Of a stretch of DNA of 64,000 bases, positions 1 through 8,987 are shown one piece after another. The position numbers and the translations under genes were made by a program. Source of the stretch: Anaerolineales bacterium HSG25 (lineage in GTDB: Bacteria; Chloroflexota; Anaerolineae; 4572-78; J111); assembly GCA_030377865.1 (NCBI GenBank), contig JAUCGA010000003.1, positions 57,627 through 121,626 of the forward strand, read 5' to 3'. Under the pieces are notes generated by a model. It was not told the DNA's origin. It worked only from the letters and a program-made list of their open reading frames with translations, and made no database searches. Numbering within the stretch: position 1 is the stretch's first letter; each line of letters begins with the position of its first letter.

Positions 1-750
1 ATCAAAGCTGACGGAACCTACTACGCTCTCGACATGGGAACTGCTGACCAATGGGAAGCGGCCACCATGGGCTTCCAAAACATCGGCCCGAACTACTGGA
101 ACGGGGAAGCCGGTCGTAATGGCTTGATTGATGGGTCAGAAAAACTGACCGACCCACAATATGTCGCCACCTTTGAATCACTCGCCAAATGGGGGCCATA
201 TCTGCCCGACGGTTTTGAAGCCCAAACCTATCCCGACTCACAAAACCTGTTTACCTTGGGCATGGCCGCCATCTATCCGGCTGGCTCGTGGGACATCTCC
301 CTCTTTAACAGTGATGCTGAGTTTGCCCTTGGAGCCTTCCCACCGCCGGTTCCAGAGGGTGGTAGCGGTTGTTACATCAGCGATCACACCGACATCGGCT
401 TGGGCATGAACACCTCAACCGAAAATGCTGACGCGGCGATGGTGTTCCTAGATTGGGTCTCCTCGGCTGAGTTTGCGGGTCTGTATGGCAACCAACTGCC
501 GGGCTTCTTCCCTCTCTCCAACCACTCGGTCAGCCTGAGTGACCCGATTGCCCAAGAGTTTGTCGATTGGCGTGGTGAGTGTGACTCGACCATTCGTAAC
601 TCCTACCAAATTCTATCACGCGGTGAGCCAAACTTAGAAAACGACCTGTGGAGCGTCAGTGCCCAAGTTATCAATGGTACTCTGTCTCCCGAAGAAGCAA
701 CCGAGCAATTACAAAGTGGTTTAGCGAAATGGTACGAACCGCAACAGTAA
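1..750 (+). CDS. Sugar ABC transporter extracellular substrate-binding protein (C-terminal part)
   Basis: The reading frame is open from base 1 to the TAA at 748-750, so the window edge cuts off the N-terminus and signal peptide; about 249 residues remain. The composition (aromatic-rich loops, a conserved 'FTLGMAAIYPAGSW' stretch, a 'VFLDWVSSAEFAGLYGNQLP' segment) is that of the C-terminal lobe of family-1 carbohydrate-binding proteins of the UgpB/MalE type. It would bind sugar outside the membrane and deliver it to the MalF/MalG-type permeases at 4249 and 5485. A GH9 cellulase gene lies between, so cello-oligosaccharides are the likely ligand (inference). The stop codon abuts a family-B palindromic element. 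Confidence 0.88.
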   Translation: MKADGTYYALDMGTADQWEAATMGFQNIGPNYWNGEAGRNGLIDGSEKLTDPQYVATFESLAKWGPYLPDGFEAQTYPDSQNLFTLGMAAIYPAGSWDISLFNSDAEFALGAFPPPVPEGGSGCYISDHTDIGLGMNTSTENADAAMVFLDWVSSAEFAGLYGNQLPGFFPLSNHSVSLSDPIAQEFVDWRGECDSTIRNSYQILSRGEPNLENDLWSVSAQVINGTLSPEEATEQLQSGLAKWYEPQQ

Positions 751-985
751 GGAATCGGGATTAAATAAGTTGTGCATTTCGGCACTCGATGACGTAGCAC
801 CTTGGTTCGTAGTACCCAATTCATTGGGTGCTACGAACGGAATCGTTTGCACAAATTTTCCTGATCGTGTTGACCTGTTGACTGATGGCCTTGGGTTAAA
901 GCCACAAGGTTAAAAACTGAACACCGCTAAAGCGGCCTATATAGCTGGCTTTAGCCTGCTTAAACTTTTAGCATAAGTAAGAACA
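750..985. repeat. Degenerate family-B element plus family-F type inner hairpin
   Basis: Starts AGGAATCGGGATTAAATAAG, sharing its first A with the preceding stop codon. It contains a hairpin TTCGTAGTACCCAAT/ATTGGGTGCTACGAA (811-840) and then, from about 915, a CCGCTAAAGCGGCC...GGCTTTAGCC module that recurs inverted inside the family-F element at 33586-33744. The right end of the B element (GCACAAATTTTCCTG) is decayed. Confidence 0.6.
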
Positions 986-1003
986 ATTTAAGGGAGAAAT
1001 AAG

Positions 1004-3979
1004 ATGTATAGCGGATTATCAACGCAAAAACGTTCCGTGATGTTATTAGCAGGTTGTTTGTTGTTAGGTTTCGCAGTATTGTCGTTACTGGTACCAAGAA
1101 TCACTTTGGCGGCAGACAGCTTAATAGAAAATGGTGATTTTTCAAGTGATGAACTTAATCCTTGGTGGCCTTATATCGACGATGCGGCCACGGGTCAAGC
1201 CAGTGTGGTTGACGGCATGGCCGAACTCGCCATTACCGACGGTGGCACTGCCGATTGGCATGTCATTTTAGGATACAGTGGTGTGCCCATTGTAGAAGGC
1301 ACCACCTATGAGGTCAGTTTTAAGGCCAAAGCCGATAAAGCGGTGAACGTACCATTTTTATGGCAAGAAGCCGCCGACCCATACACCACCTATTTTGGTG
1401 AAACGGTTGCCCTGACCACCGAATTAAAAGAGTATAAATACAGCTTTACCTCTGAATATAGTGATTCCACCGCCGACTTTGCCTTTCAGGCTGGTGCATT
1501 AGGCGCATTTACTATGTGGCTGGATGATGTGGTGATTATACCTACCGCCACCGGTGGTCTGCCCAATCAGATAAAAAATGGTGATTTTTCTGATGGTAAT
1601 ACCAATTGGAAATTTAACGCTTATGCAGATAACGGCGGAGAAGCGACTTTTACCACCACTGATGAAATACTTCAGGCAGATGTTACTAAAGGTGGTACCG
1701 ACGGCTGGGTGGTTTCGGTTGAGTACCCTCAACTAGAAGTTGCCGAAGGTGAAGCCTATACCTTAACCCTTTCTGCTAGTGGTACAGCCGGTAAGAGGCT
1801 CTATGTTTCCTTACAAGATGCCACTACCTACGTGGCCTATCTATCCGATGTCATCACCTTCCCCACCATCTCAACCAACCGAGCCGCCCCTCAACCTTAT
1901 GAATTTAGCTTTGTCTCTGAGGACACCAACCGCAACATGACCTTACAACTCGAAATTGGTGGTCAAGATGCATTAACCGTCACTTTAGATGATATTAGTT
2001 TAGTCGGCAACCCGCCCGCCCCCATCGTTGAGGCTCCGCCACCAACCATTCGGGTCAACCAAGTTGGCTATTTCCCCTTGGGTGCGAAACGAGCTACCGT
2101 CAGCAATACCGTCACCACCCCGCTTGATTGGCAACTGCTCAATGCTGATAGCGCGGTTGTTTTATCAGGCACAACCGCCGTACTTGGCGACGATGCCGCC
2201 TCGGGTGACCATGTCCATACCATCGACTTCTCTAGCTACACCCAAACCGGTATCAGCTACACTCTAAAAATTAGTGATGAGGTCAGCTATCCCTTCGACA
2301 TTAGCGAGGGACTTTACAGCCAGCTTAAGTATGATGCTTTGGCCTACTTCTACCATGCTCGAAGTGGTATCGCCATCGAACAACAATATGTTGATGTGCC
2401 GTTTGTGTACACCGACACCATGTTTACTCAAACCGACATGTGGACTCGTCCGGCGGGACACGTCTCCCAAGGCGACAACCAAGGTGATACGAGTGTACCT
2501 TGTTTTGTTGGTAACAGTGCCACTCCAGCTATTGCATGGTCAGGTCAATGTACGTTTGCAGATGGTACACCCTATAATCGAGATGTGACCGGCGGCTGGT
2601 ATGATGCCGGAGATTATGGTAAATACGTCGTTAATGGCGGTATTACAGTCTGGACCTTGCAAAATATGGTCGAGCGTAATCAGCATGTTAGCCATGCCGA
2701 TAGCAGTACCTTTGCCGATGGAACATTGCAAATTCCTGAGAATAACAACAATATTCCTGACATATTGGACGAACTACGCTGGGAGTTAGAATGGTTACTT
2801 AAGATGCAGGTTCCAGCCGGAGCAACCATCGAACGCTACAACTCAGATACGCAACAGCCAGAGTTGGTTGACTATTTGGGGGGCATGGTACACCATAAAA
2901 TGCACAGTGCCGGTTATGGAGACATGGGCGAAGCCGCGCATGAGGATGCAAAAGCTCGTCATCTTATCCCGCCAAGTACCGGCGCAACCCTAAACTTTGC
3001 CGCGGTGATGGCTCAAGCCAGTCGAATTTGGCAAGATATTGATGCCGATTTTGCAGCTCAATGTCTGACCGCCGCTGAAACAGCATGGCAAGCCGCCCAA
3101 AATCATCCCACCGAGTATGCCGGCGTGGTTACGTTTGATGGCGGTGGCCCGTATGATGATAATGATATGACCGATGAGTTTTACTGGGCCGCGGCCGAAC
3201 TGTTCATCACCACCGGCAAAACTGAGTATCAAACTTATCTCACCAACTCGCCCCACTTTTTAAGTGTGGCTGAGTATGTGGGCGAACATGGCTCACGAGC
3301 TTTCTCGCCGATGACGTGGCAAGATACCCAAACTTTGGGGACATTATCGCTGGCTATGGTGCCCAACAGTTTAACTGCAACCTTAGTACAACAAGCTCAA
3401 ACCAATGTCGTTTCAGCCGCTAAAATCTATGTTGATACGACTTCTGCCGAAGGATATGGTACTCCGTTCAAACTGTCTGAGCATCCGGTGCAAGGTACAG
3501 CCTACCCGTGGGGGTCAAACTCCTTTGTGGCTAACGTCATGTTATTGATGGGAGTCGCCTACGACTTCACCGCTGATGAAACCTATCTAAACGGGACGGT
3601 TGCGGGCATGGATTATCTGTTAGGTCGTAATGCCTTAGTGCAATCTTATGTGGTTGGCTATGGTGAACGACCATTCCGCAACCCACATCATGCCTTCTTT
3701 TCCCATCAGGCTGATGCTAACTATCCGCCGCCCCCACGTGGTTTGTTAGCCGGTGGCCCTAACTCTGGCTTTGACGAGTATGACCCCTATATTACCATTT
3801 TGGCCGGATGTAAGCCGCAAAAATGTTTTGCCGATGACATCCAATCCTACTCCACCAACGAACCGACCATCGACCTGCATGCCCCGTATGTTTGGGTGAC
3901 TGCCTTCTTAGATGAACGATCTAGTTTTGAAACACCTGAAAAAAAGGATAAGGTGAGTCTGCCTATTATTGTAAAATAA
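1004..3979 (+). CDS. Secreted glycoside hydrolase family 9 cellulase with two N-terminal CBM-like modules
   Basis: Start ATG follows a GGGAGA ribosome site. Residues 1-36 form a signal peptide (hydrophobic LLAGCLLLGFAVLSLL, AxA-like cleavage near LAADS). Two CBM4/9-like beta-sandwiches follow at about 39-175 and 187-335, each opening with a 'NGDFS' motif. An immunoglobulin-like CelD_N domain starts about residue 347 (TIRVNQVGYFP) and the (alpha/alpha)6 GH9 catalytic domain spans about 440-975. Catalytic signatures are visible: GGWYDAGDYGKYV with D534 and D537 (catalytic base), NPHH at 893-896, and the acid E953 in STNEPTIDLHAP. The enzyme should cut beta-1,4-glucans outside the cell. At 991 aa it is a normal multidomain length. 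Its position between an ABC binding protein and its permeases suggests a cellulose-to-oligosaccharide uptake locus. Confidence 0.95.
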   Translation: MYSGLSTQKRSVMLLAGCLLLGFAVLSLLVPRITLAADSLIENGDFSSDELNPWWPYIDDAATGQASVVDGMAELAITDGGTADWHVILGYSGVPIVEGTTYEVSFKAKADKAVNVPFLWQEAADPYTTYFGETVALTTELKEYKYSFTSEYSDSTADFAFQAGALGAFTMWLDDVVIIPTATGGLPNQIKNGDFSDGNTNWKFNAYADNGGEATFTTTDEILQADVTKGGTDGWVVSVEYPQLEVAEGEAYTLTLSASGTAGKRLYVSLQDATTYVAYLSDVITFPTISTNRAAPQPYEFSFVSEDTNRNMTLQLEIGGQDALTVTLDDISLVGNPPAPIVEAPPPTIRVNQVGYFPLGAKRATVSNTVTTPLDWQLLNADSAVVLSGTTAVLGDDAASGDHVHTIDFSSYTQTGISYTLKISDEVSYPFDISEGLYSQLKYDALAYFYHARSGIAIEQQYVDVPFVYTDTMFTQTDMWTRPAGHVSQGDNQGDTSVPCFVGNSATPAIAWSGQCTFADGTPYNRDVTGGWYDAGDYGKYVVNGGITVWTLQNMVERNQHVSHADSSTFADGTLQIPENNNNIPDILDELRWELEWLLKMQVPAGATIERYNSDTQQPELVDYLGGMVHHKMHSAGYGDMGEAAHEDAKARHLIPPSTGATLNFAAVMAQASRIWQDIDADFAAQCLTAAETAWQAAQNHPTEYAGVVTFDGGGPYDDNDMTDEFYWAAAELFITTGKTEYQTYLTNSPHFLSVAEYVGEHGSRAFSPMTWQDTQTLGTLSLAMVPNSLTATLVQQAQTNVVSAAKIYVDTTSAEGYGTPFKLSEHPVQGTAYPWGSNSFVANVMLLMGVAYDFTADETYLNGTVAGMDYLLGRNALVQSYVVGYGERPFRNPHHAFFSHQADANYPPPPRGLLAGGPNSGFDEYDPYITILAGCKPQKCFADDIQSYSTNEPTIDLHAPYVWVTAFLDERSSFETPEKKDKVSLPIIVK

Positions 3980-4002
3980 CACCAGTAATGACAGATTTGT
4001 TT

Positions 4003-4033
4003 GACCTTGCAGGCTTAAAAAACCTGCAAGGTC
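4003..4033. terminator. Hairpin downstream of the GH9 gene
   Basis: Perfect 11-bp stem GACCTTGCAGG/CCTGCAAGGTC, 24 bases after the stop. The following tract is only TGTTG, so it may be a repeat hairpin rather than an efficient intrinsic terminator. Confidence 0.4.
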
Positions 4034-4046
4034 TGTTGAAAGCGCG

Positions 4047-4136
4047 TAGGAGTGGGTATTAATTAACCTGTGCATGTCGGTCATGAGAAAAGATTGAACC
4101 ACTTTGGAACGCACAACTTATTTAATCCCGATTTCT
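4047..4136. repeat. Family-B palindromic element
   Basis: Outer arms GTATTAATTAACCTGTGCA and GCACAACTTATTTAATCCCG are those of family B (copies at 7517, 11213, 23757, 26385, 36312, 44533). The inner part is a partial GATTGAACCACTT hairpin; a second half-copy GTGGTTCAATC...GATTGAACCAC lies at about 4158-4184. Confidence 0.7.
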
Positions 4137-4248
4137 AAACTTATAATCACAAAAAAGTGGTTCAATCGTTAAAATTGAACCACTCTTACCAACAGTTCCT
4201 AAATCTATAGCGTTTTATTCGATACAGATAACTATCAAAGAGGCCCCT

Positions 4249-5187
4249 ATGGAAAAAGAAATCACTAAAACAAGCCGCAAGCCGTTTCCGACTCATATCA
4301 TCGTGTTTATAGCTCCAGCCTTTATCATCTATACCGTGTTTATGGTATTTCCTCTGATTGACTCCTTGCGATTAAGTTTTTTCGCCCCCGATGGACAGGG
4401 CGGCGCGGTCTTTGTCGGGCTAGGAAACTATATCACTCTAATGACCGACGAGTTATGGTCAGACCGGTTTTGGAATGCCCTGTGGAATAACTTTGTTTTC
4501 TTCTTCATTAACATGATTGTGCAAAACCCAGTTGGCCTGCTCTTAGCGGCTTTGTTAAGCGCCCGGAAGTTACGCTTCCGCAACAGTTACCGTACCATGC
4601 TTTTTACCCCAACCATGCTCTCGGTGGTGATTATCGGCTTTATCTGGCAACTGATTCTCAGCCCATTATGGGGCATTGCCAAAGGCATGATGACCTTCAT
4701 CGGCATGGAGCAGTTCTTTATGCCTTGGCTCGGACTGGAAAGTTCGGCCCTGATTGTGTTAGCCTTGATTTCGGTATGGCAATTTATCGGCATCCCTATG
4801 ATGCTCTTTTATGCCGCTTTGCTCGGCATCCCCGAGGAAATGGTCGAAGCGGCTCATGTGGATGGCGCTAATCCGTGGCAAGTATTCTGGAGCATCAAGT
4901 TCCCCTTAATTCTGCCCTCCGTCGGCATCGTGTCGATTTTGACCTACGTCGGTAACTTTAACGCCTTTGACCTGATTTATGCAGTGCAGGGCGGTTTAGC
5001 CGGGCCAAACTACTCCACCGATATTATGGGGACGCTGTTCTACCGTACCTTCTTCGGTTTCCAACTGCAACTTGGTAATCCAACCATGGGCGCAACTGTG
5101 GCCGGAATGATGTTCATGATCATTTTGGGCGGCGTTCTGTTGTACCTATATGGCTGGCAACGTAATATCCAAACCTATGAGGTTTAA
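4249..5187 (+). CDS. Sugar ABC transporter permease, MalF/UgpA type
   Basis: 312 residues with about six membrane helices, beginning at HIIVFIAPAFIIYTVFMVFPL. The cytoplasmic EAA loop that docks the ATPase is clear: EEMVEAAHVDGANPWQVFWS followed by IKFPLILP. Start ATG has a GAGG ribosome site six bases upstream. It is one half of the membrane pore of the sugar importer whose binding protein ends at 750; the partner permease follows at 5485. No ATPase is in the window, so a shared MsiK-like ATPase or a gene elsewhere is needed. Confidence 0.93.
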   Translation: MEKEITKTSRKPFPTHIIVFIAPAFIIYTVFMVFPLIDSLRLSFFAPDGQGGAVFVGLGNYITLMTDELWSDRFWNALWNNFVFFFINMIVQNPVGLLLAALLSARKLRFRNSYRTMLFTPTMLSVVIIGFIWQLILSPLWGIAKGMMTFIGMEQFFMPWLGLESSALIVLALISVWQFIGIPMMLFYAALLGIPEEMVEAAHVDGANPWQVFWSIKFPLILPSVGIVSILTYVGNFNAFDLIYAVQGGLAGPNYSTDIMGTLFYRTFFGFQLQLGNPTMGATVAGMMFMIILGGVLLYLYGWQRNIQTYEV

Positions 5188-5225
5188 TTTAATTGGACAC
5201 GGATAAACACGGATATTTTTTCTTG

Positions 5226-5394
5226 ATGATAGCGGATAAGTAGTTTTCAGAACTAACTTGTAAATTGTCGTTCCCGCACGTTTTTAGCGGGAATCCACTG
5301 ACAATACATAGATTCCCGCCCAAAGCATGCGGGAATGACATGCTGATAAAAGTGATAACTTAGAAATGAAAGTTACTTATGTATCCGCTATCAT
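5226..5394. repeat. Three-layer nested palindrome (outer TGATAGCGGATA arms, family-G ends, CATTCCCGC core)
   Basis: Outermost 13-bp perfect inverted repeat ATGATAGCGGATA (5226-5238) / TATCCGCTATCAT (5382-5394). Inside are family-G ends, AGTAGTTTTCAGAACTAAC and AACTTAGAAATGAAAGTTAC. Innermost is the hairpin module CATTCCCGCACG...CATGCGGGAATG also found at 10051, 11727 and 35163. It separates two permease genes of one transporter. Confidence 0.75.
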
Positions 5395-5484
5395 ACTGAG
5401 TGAGTACGCACGCGGCCCGCCAAATACATACTCAAACCCATCCTTAATGTTTCATAATAATACAAATCGGAGGAGTAAATAATT

Positions 5485-6339
5485 ATGGTCAATCAATCAT
5501 CATCATCAGCTTGGCAACGGTGGCTCACCCAAACCGTTCTGCCCCATGTCATTTTATTCGGATACACTTGTGTGGCGCTATTCCCCATTTTCCTCGTCAT
5601 CATCAACTCAATGAAAGAGCGCAAGGCGATTTTTAAAGCGCCTTATCTCCCGCCTCTACCCGACACCTTTAGCCTAGAAGGGTATGCAACCGTGATAGAA
5701 CGAGCCAACTTTCCGCTCTATTTCACCAACAGTATCGTGGTGACAGTCGTCTCATTAGTCCTGATTCTTTTCACCGGCTCGATGGCCGCTTATGCCTTGT
5801 CGGAATACAAATTCCCCGGTAATACCTTGCTCGGTTTATACATGGCCTTGGGAATCATGATCCCGATTCGGCTCGGCACGGTCAGTATTATGAGCATTGT
5901 GGTCTCGATGGGGTTGATGAACACTCTGACGGCCCTGATTTTAGTCTACACCGCGATGGGGCTACCGCTATGCATATTCGTGCTACAGGAGTTTATGCGA
6001 CAAGTCCCCCGTGACTTGAAGGACGCGGCCCGTGTCGATGGGGCCAGCGAGTATCGCATCTACTGGCTGATTTTACCCTTAGTCTCACCAGCTCTCGCCA
6101 CCGTGGCTGTCTTCACCATGATCCCAATCTGGAACGACCTGTGGTTCCCGTTGATTTTAGCCTCTGGTGAAAGTGTAAAAACCGTTACCTTAGGGGCCCA
6201 AATTTTCCTCGGTCAGTTCGTCACCGACTGGAATGCAGTACTGGCCTCCCTCTCGCTGGCCATGATCCCAATTTTGATTTTGTACATAATCTTCTCTCGA
6301 CAGTTGATTCGTGGTTTGACCTCGGGTGCGGTAAAATAG
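5485..6339 (+). CDS. Sugar ABC transporter permease, MalG/LacG type
   Basis: 284 residues, about six membrane helices. The EAA motif is DLKDAARVDGASEYRIYWLI followed by LPLVSPAL. The start has a strong GGAGGAG ribosome site nine bases upstream. The N-terminal cytoplasmic/periplasmic stretch 'NSMKERKAIFKAPYLPPLP' is typical of MalG-like permeases. It pairs with the permease at 4249. The 297-base gap between them is filled by a nested palindrome, which may interfere with co-transcription. Confidence 0.93.
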   Translation: MVNQSSSSAWQRWLTQTVLPHVILFGYTCVALFPIFLVIINSMKERKAIFKAPYLPPLPDTFSLEGYATVIERANFPLYFTNSIVVTVVSLVLILFTGSMAAYALSEYKFPGNTLLGLYMALGIMIPIRLGTVSIMSIVVSMGLMNTLTALILVYTAMGLPLCIFVLQEFMRQVPRDLKDAARVDGASEYRIYWLILPLVSPALATVAVFTMIPIWNDLWFPLILASGESVKTVTLGAQIFLGQFVTDWNAVLASLSLAMIPILILYIIFSRQLIRGLTSGAVK

Positions 6340-6359
6340 AATAAATGGAATCCAAGCTC

Positions 6360-6519
6360 AAAAGTTTGTCGTTTCATTCATAACCCTGACATGTTGATAA
6401 AATCAAAAGCATTTTTCGACAGGATTAACAGGATTGACAGGATTTTTTGTCTTTAATCCTGTCAATCCTGTTAATCCTGTCAGATATTGTTTTATCCATG
6501 TTGAAATGATAAACTTCTG
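6360..6519. mobile_element. Family-A' MITE-like element (9-mer GGATTAACA core)
   Basis: Ends AAAAGTTTGTCGTTTCATTC and GATAAACTTCTG are inverted repeats. The core is a run of 9-base units (GGATTAACA, GGATTGACA) mirrored by AATCCTGTC/AATCCTGTT units. Flanks CCAAGCTC and CCAAGCCT look like an imperfect duplication. Other A' copies: 23550, 47818, 56272. Confidence 0.7.
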
Positions 6520-6590
6520 CCAAGCCTTCAGGTTTGTTCAAGCTGACCATTACAAAAACTTAAACATTAGAACGGCCTCAGACGATGGTA

Positions 6591-7025
6591 TTAAAATAAA
6601 TCCTGATAAATACCCTGTTTTTCTAGCTCTAATCGTTCTTCTTCGAGCAGTTGAAACAGGGTGTTCTTTTGTAATACTTCGTTAATCTTGGCTAAGGTTA
6701 CCTGTCGCACATTACCGTAGGTAAACACTGCGGCTAAATTTCCATATAAACTAAGCTCAATAACGATCAAACTCTGGTCTCGGATTGTTATTGAAGTAGA
6801 TGTCCCTACCTCTATGGAGTACTTTGGTAACTGTTCCTGTAAATCAGGGATAAGCTGTTCGAGCTTAGTTTTCATTTGTTTAAGGGCACGATACTGTTCC
6901 TGAGACAACTTAAAACTGTAATCTTTACCGATTACGGGAGTCTCCATCTCATTGTTTGACCAAGGTTGTTTTTTATGGAATTGATTGGTTATTTGAGCAA
7001 CGGCCTCTACAACAATTTGTCTCAT
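6591..7025 (-). CDS. Hypothetical protein
   Basis: 144 residues, soluble, mixed alpha/beta, with a charged amphipathic helix around residues 36-65 (YSFKLSQEQYRALKQMKTKL). I recognise no family. The start has an AAAGGTG-like ribosome site. It lies 15 bases after the stop of the membrane protein at 7041, so the two are probably co-transcribed. It ends close to the palindromic element on its 3' side. Confidence 0.6.
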   Translation of the reverse strand: MRQIVVEAVAQITNQFHKKQPWSNNEMETPVIGKDYSFKLSQEQYRALKQMKTKLEQLIPDLQEQLPKYSIEVGTSTSITIRDQSLIVIELSLYGNLAAVFTYGNVRQVTLAKINEVLQKNTLFQLLEEERLELEKQGIYQDLF

Positions 7026-7040
7026 TCTCTACACCTTTGT

Positions 7041-7469
7041 TTAGGGTATTGGTGATATAGCTACAGGTATGGTGTACCCCTTGTTATTCACAAAATTACG
7101 TGCATCAGCTAAATTAGGTCTGAAATAGCAGTTATTTACTAAATTTTGGTTAGCATTATAAAAAATCAACCATGTTGGGCCACCGAGCACAGGCGTTGCT
7201 AATCCAACATACAGTTGTTGTCCATTATACCCATTTGGATTGTACCACCACTCTGTTACTTGACGAACTCGCGACCGAACCTCCACCTCACTTGAGGCAT
7301 GCGTGCCGGTACGACGACCATAAGCATGGGAATCGACAGTATAACTCTGTACATTCAGATGATAAAGACCAAGTCCAATAACCGACGCAATAACGATGAT
7401 CAGGCCGCCAATTAGCCAATTTTTGGGATTGAAGTTGTATCTTTGTCTAAAAATATTTGCGGTGATCAT
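7041..7469 (-). CDS. Hypothetical single-pass membrane protein
   Basis: 142 residues. One membrane helix near the N-terminus (LIGGLIIVIASVIGLGLYHL, about residues 19-38), then an extracytoplasmic domain with a conserved-looking WWYNPNGYNGQQLYVGL and 'FRPNLADARNFVN' section. The topology suggests a membrane-anchored exported protein. I do not recognise the family. First gene of a two-gene unit with 6591. Confidence 0.6.
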   Translation of the reverse strand: MITANIFRQRYNFNPKNWLIGGLIIVIASVIGLGLYHLNVQSYTVDSHAYGRRTGTHASSEVEVRSRVRQVTEWWYNPNGYNGQQLYVGLATPVLGGPTWLIFYNANQNLVNNCYFRPNLADARNFVNNKGYTIPVAISPIP

Positions 7470-7516
7470 GTGTAGTGGTACAGGATTTGGTTTACCAGTT
7501 TGGTTGGATCTAACTT

Positions 7517-7627
7517 AGGAATCGGGGTTAAATAAGTTGCGCGTTTGACTGGGAGCGCTGGCTTCCAGCCAGCATGTCGGCTGGAAGCCGACGCGCCAAC
7601 TGCACAGGTTAATTAATACCCATTCCT
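7517..7627. repeat. Family-B palindromic element with GGCTTCCAGC inner hairpin
   Basis: Arms AGGAATCGGGGTTAAATAAG and GGTTAATTAATACCCATTCC. The inner module is CTGGCTTCCAGCCAGCATG / CGGCTGGAAGCCGACGCGCC, the same module as in the copy at 44533 and different from the GGTTCAATC module in other B copies. The rest of the gap 7628-7796 shows nothing recognisable. Confidence 0.75.
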
Positions 7628-7796
7628 TAAGCTATCATGACCACGCTGGAGCCTCCATGATTGAAGATGTTTGGGGGTGAAACGCGTCGAAAAACTCTCG
7701 AACCAAAATAGACGATTGCGGAACAAATACAATACACATTTGTGAATACGGAAACGATACTAAAATCAATTATTTGGAAATGCCCATAAAGACATA

Positions 7797-8525
7797 CTAA
7801 AATGGTATTTCATCCTCAAAATATTCTGATGAAGGATTCAGTTTTAGCCATGTTTTACAAAACAGTCGATTATGAATGTCCTGAATATGTCCAATATCTG
7901 TCATTACATCAACATGTTCATAACCTGTTTTTGCTTTACGCCAAGCTGTTGACGTAAAATTAGCCGAACCTGTAAAAGCTAATAATCCATCAATAATAAT
8001 TAGTTTTTGGTGAGGTATCTGATCAGCATTTCTATAATCGTTAGTAGCTGGGATTGGGATAAGTTCTAATCCTGGATTTTCATCTGTATAATCGCCTATT
8101 TCTTTGACTAATGATGGATGAGCATTTGCAACGATTCCTCGTACTTGAATTTCTTGGGATACGACTTTAAGAACCCCAAGCAAAACATGACTCATTCCAT
8201 ATGTAGTTAAATGCACAAATCCCTGTGCCTTTCGTAATGCAGATAAAAGGATACGCATAGGTGGAATTTGTCCGCTTTTTAAGTTGGTTTTCATCAACTC
8301 TCCGATACTGGCCAGTTGACGACTATGACCTATTAAGTCCGAAAAAGTGATTTTTATAAAGTCATTTTGAGTATAATGGTACTTCTTACACTCTGGACAA
8401 GAAAACCAGTTTTCAAAGTCATACTCATGTATCGTAGAAGAACCAAGAAGACAAAAGCAGTTTCTACACAAAAATTCAGGAGGATCTAAAAATAAAAGTG
8501 ATGAAATATCAAAACTTGTTGTCAT
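7797..8525 (-). CDS. Phospholipase D-like domain protein with N-terminal zinc-ribbon-like motif
   Basis: 242 residues. The N-terminus has four cysteines as two CxxC pairs (CRNC near residue 15 and CPEC near residue 40), resembling a zinc ribbon. The C-terminal half carries one HKD-type motif, HQKLIIIDG...GSANFT, diagnostic of the PLD superfamily. A single HKD suggests a dimeric Nuc-like nuclease or lipid-acting enzyme. The N-terminal half of the PLD fold (residues 90-140, 'MRILLSALRKAQGFVHLTTY') is present. It is a stand-alone gene in AT-rich surroundings and could be a defence or DNA-processing nuclease (inference). Confidence 0.8.
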   Translation of the reverse strand: MTTSFDISSLLFLDPPEFLCRNCFCLLGSSTIHEYDFENWFSCPECKKYHYTQNDFIKITFSDLIGHSRQLASIGELMKTNLKSGQIPPMRILLSALRKAQGFVHLTTYGMSHVLLGVLKVVSQEIQVRGIVANAHPSLVKEIGDYTDENPGLELIPIPATNDYRNADQIPHQKLIIIDGLLAFTGSANFTSTAWRKAKTGYEHVDVMTDIGHIQDIHNRLFCKTWLKLNPSSEYFEDEIPF

Positions 8526-8877
8526 AATTATTTGTGATGTACAACTTAATAAATAATAGGTACGTATTATCTAAATACACACATCAAGGCTCATTATTCT
8601 ACAAGTTTAAATATTTGTCAATCCTTCTCTTACCTGAAAAATAAAAAGTCACTTTGTTAGAATAAATATCCAATCATCAAATCACCCAACCATACTCACA
8701 GAGCATTCGACTCTTCATTTTTAAATCTTCATTCTTAATTGATTATCCCGCCCGCAGAGCACATCACAACACCTCATCAATCATTTCGGTAAACCTCACA
8801 CTGTCCGTCCCACGTTTTCAGTTTTTACTCCCCTATGGTATGTTATCTATCAACCACTAGAACGGAGGTATTCCCCA
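8526..8877. other. AT-rich gene-free stretch
   Basis: No palindromic element and no convincing reading frame. It probably contains the promoter of the minus-strand PLD gene. This is one of the few gaps without a repeat. Confidence 0.4.
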
Positions 8878-8964
8878 ATGGTTATGACCGAATCCAGCTT
8901 TTGTGACATCGAAAATTTCATCTACGAATTTATGCACTGGTATGATATGCCTTGGGAAGCGTAA
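8878..8964 (+). CDS. Possible very small ORF (28 aa)
   Basis: ATG preceded by CGGAGGTATTCCCC, a strong GGAGG ribosome site with 8-base spacing, then 28 codons rich in aromatic and acidic residues (ends MHWYDMPWEA). No family recognised. It could be a small gene or the 5' stub of a lost gene. Confidence 0.25.
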   Translation: MVMTESSFCDIENFIYEFMHWYDMPWEA

Positions 8965-8987
8965 GAATCTTTCAGAATGTTGATGAG

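Noticed and set aside
6414..6484. Direct repeats GGATTAACA / AATCCTGTC as a CRISPR array
   Set aside because: Units are 9 bases, contiguous, without spacers, mirrored in two arms and present in more than ten intergenic copies; they are the core of family-A elements.
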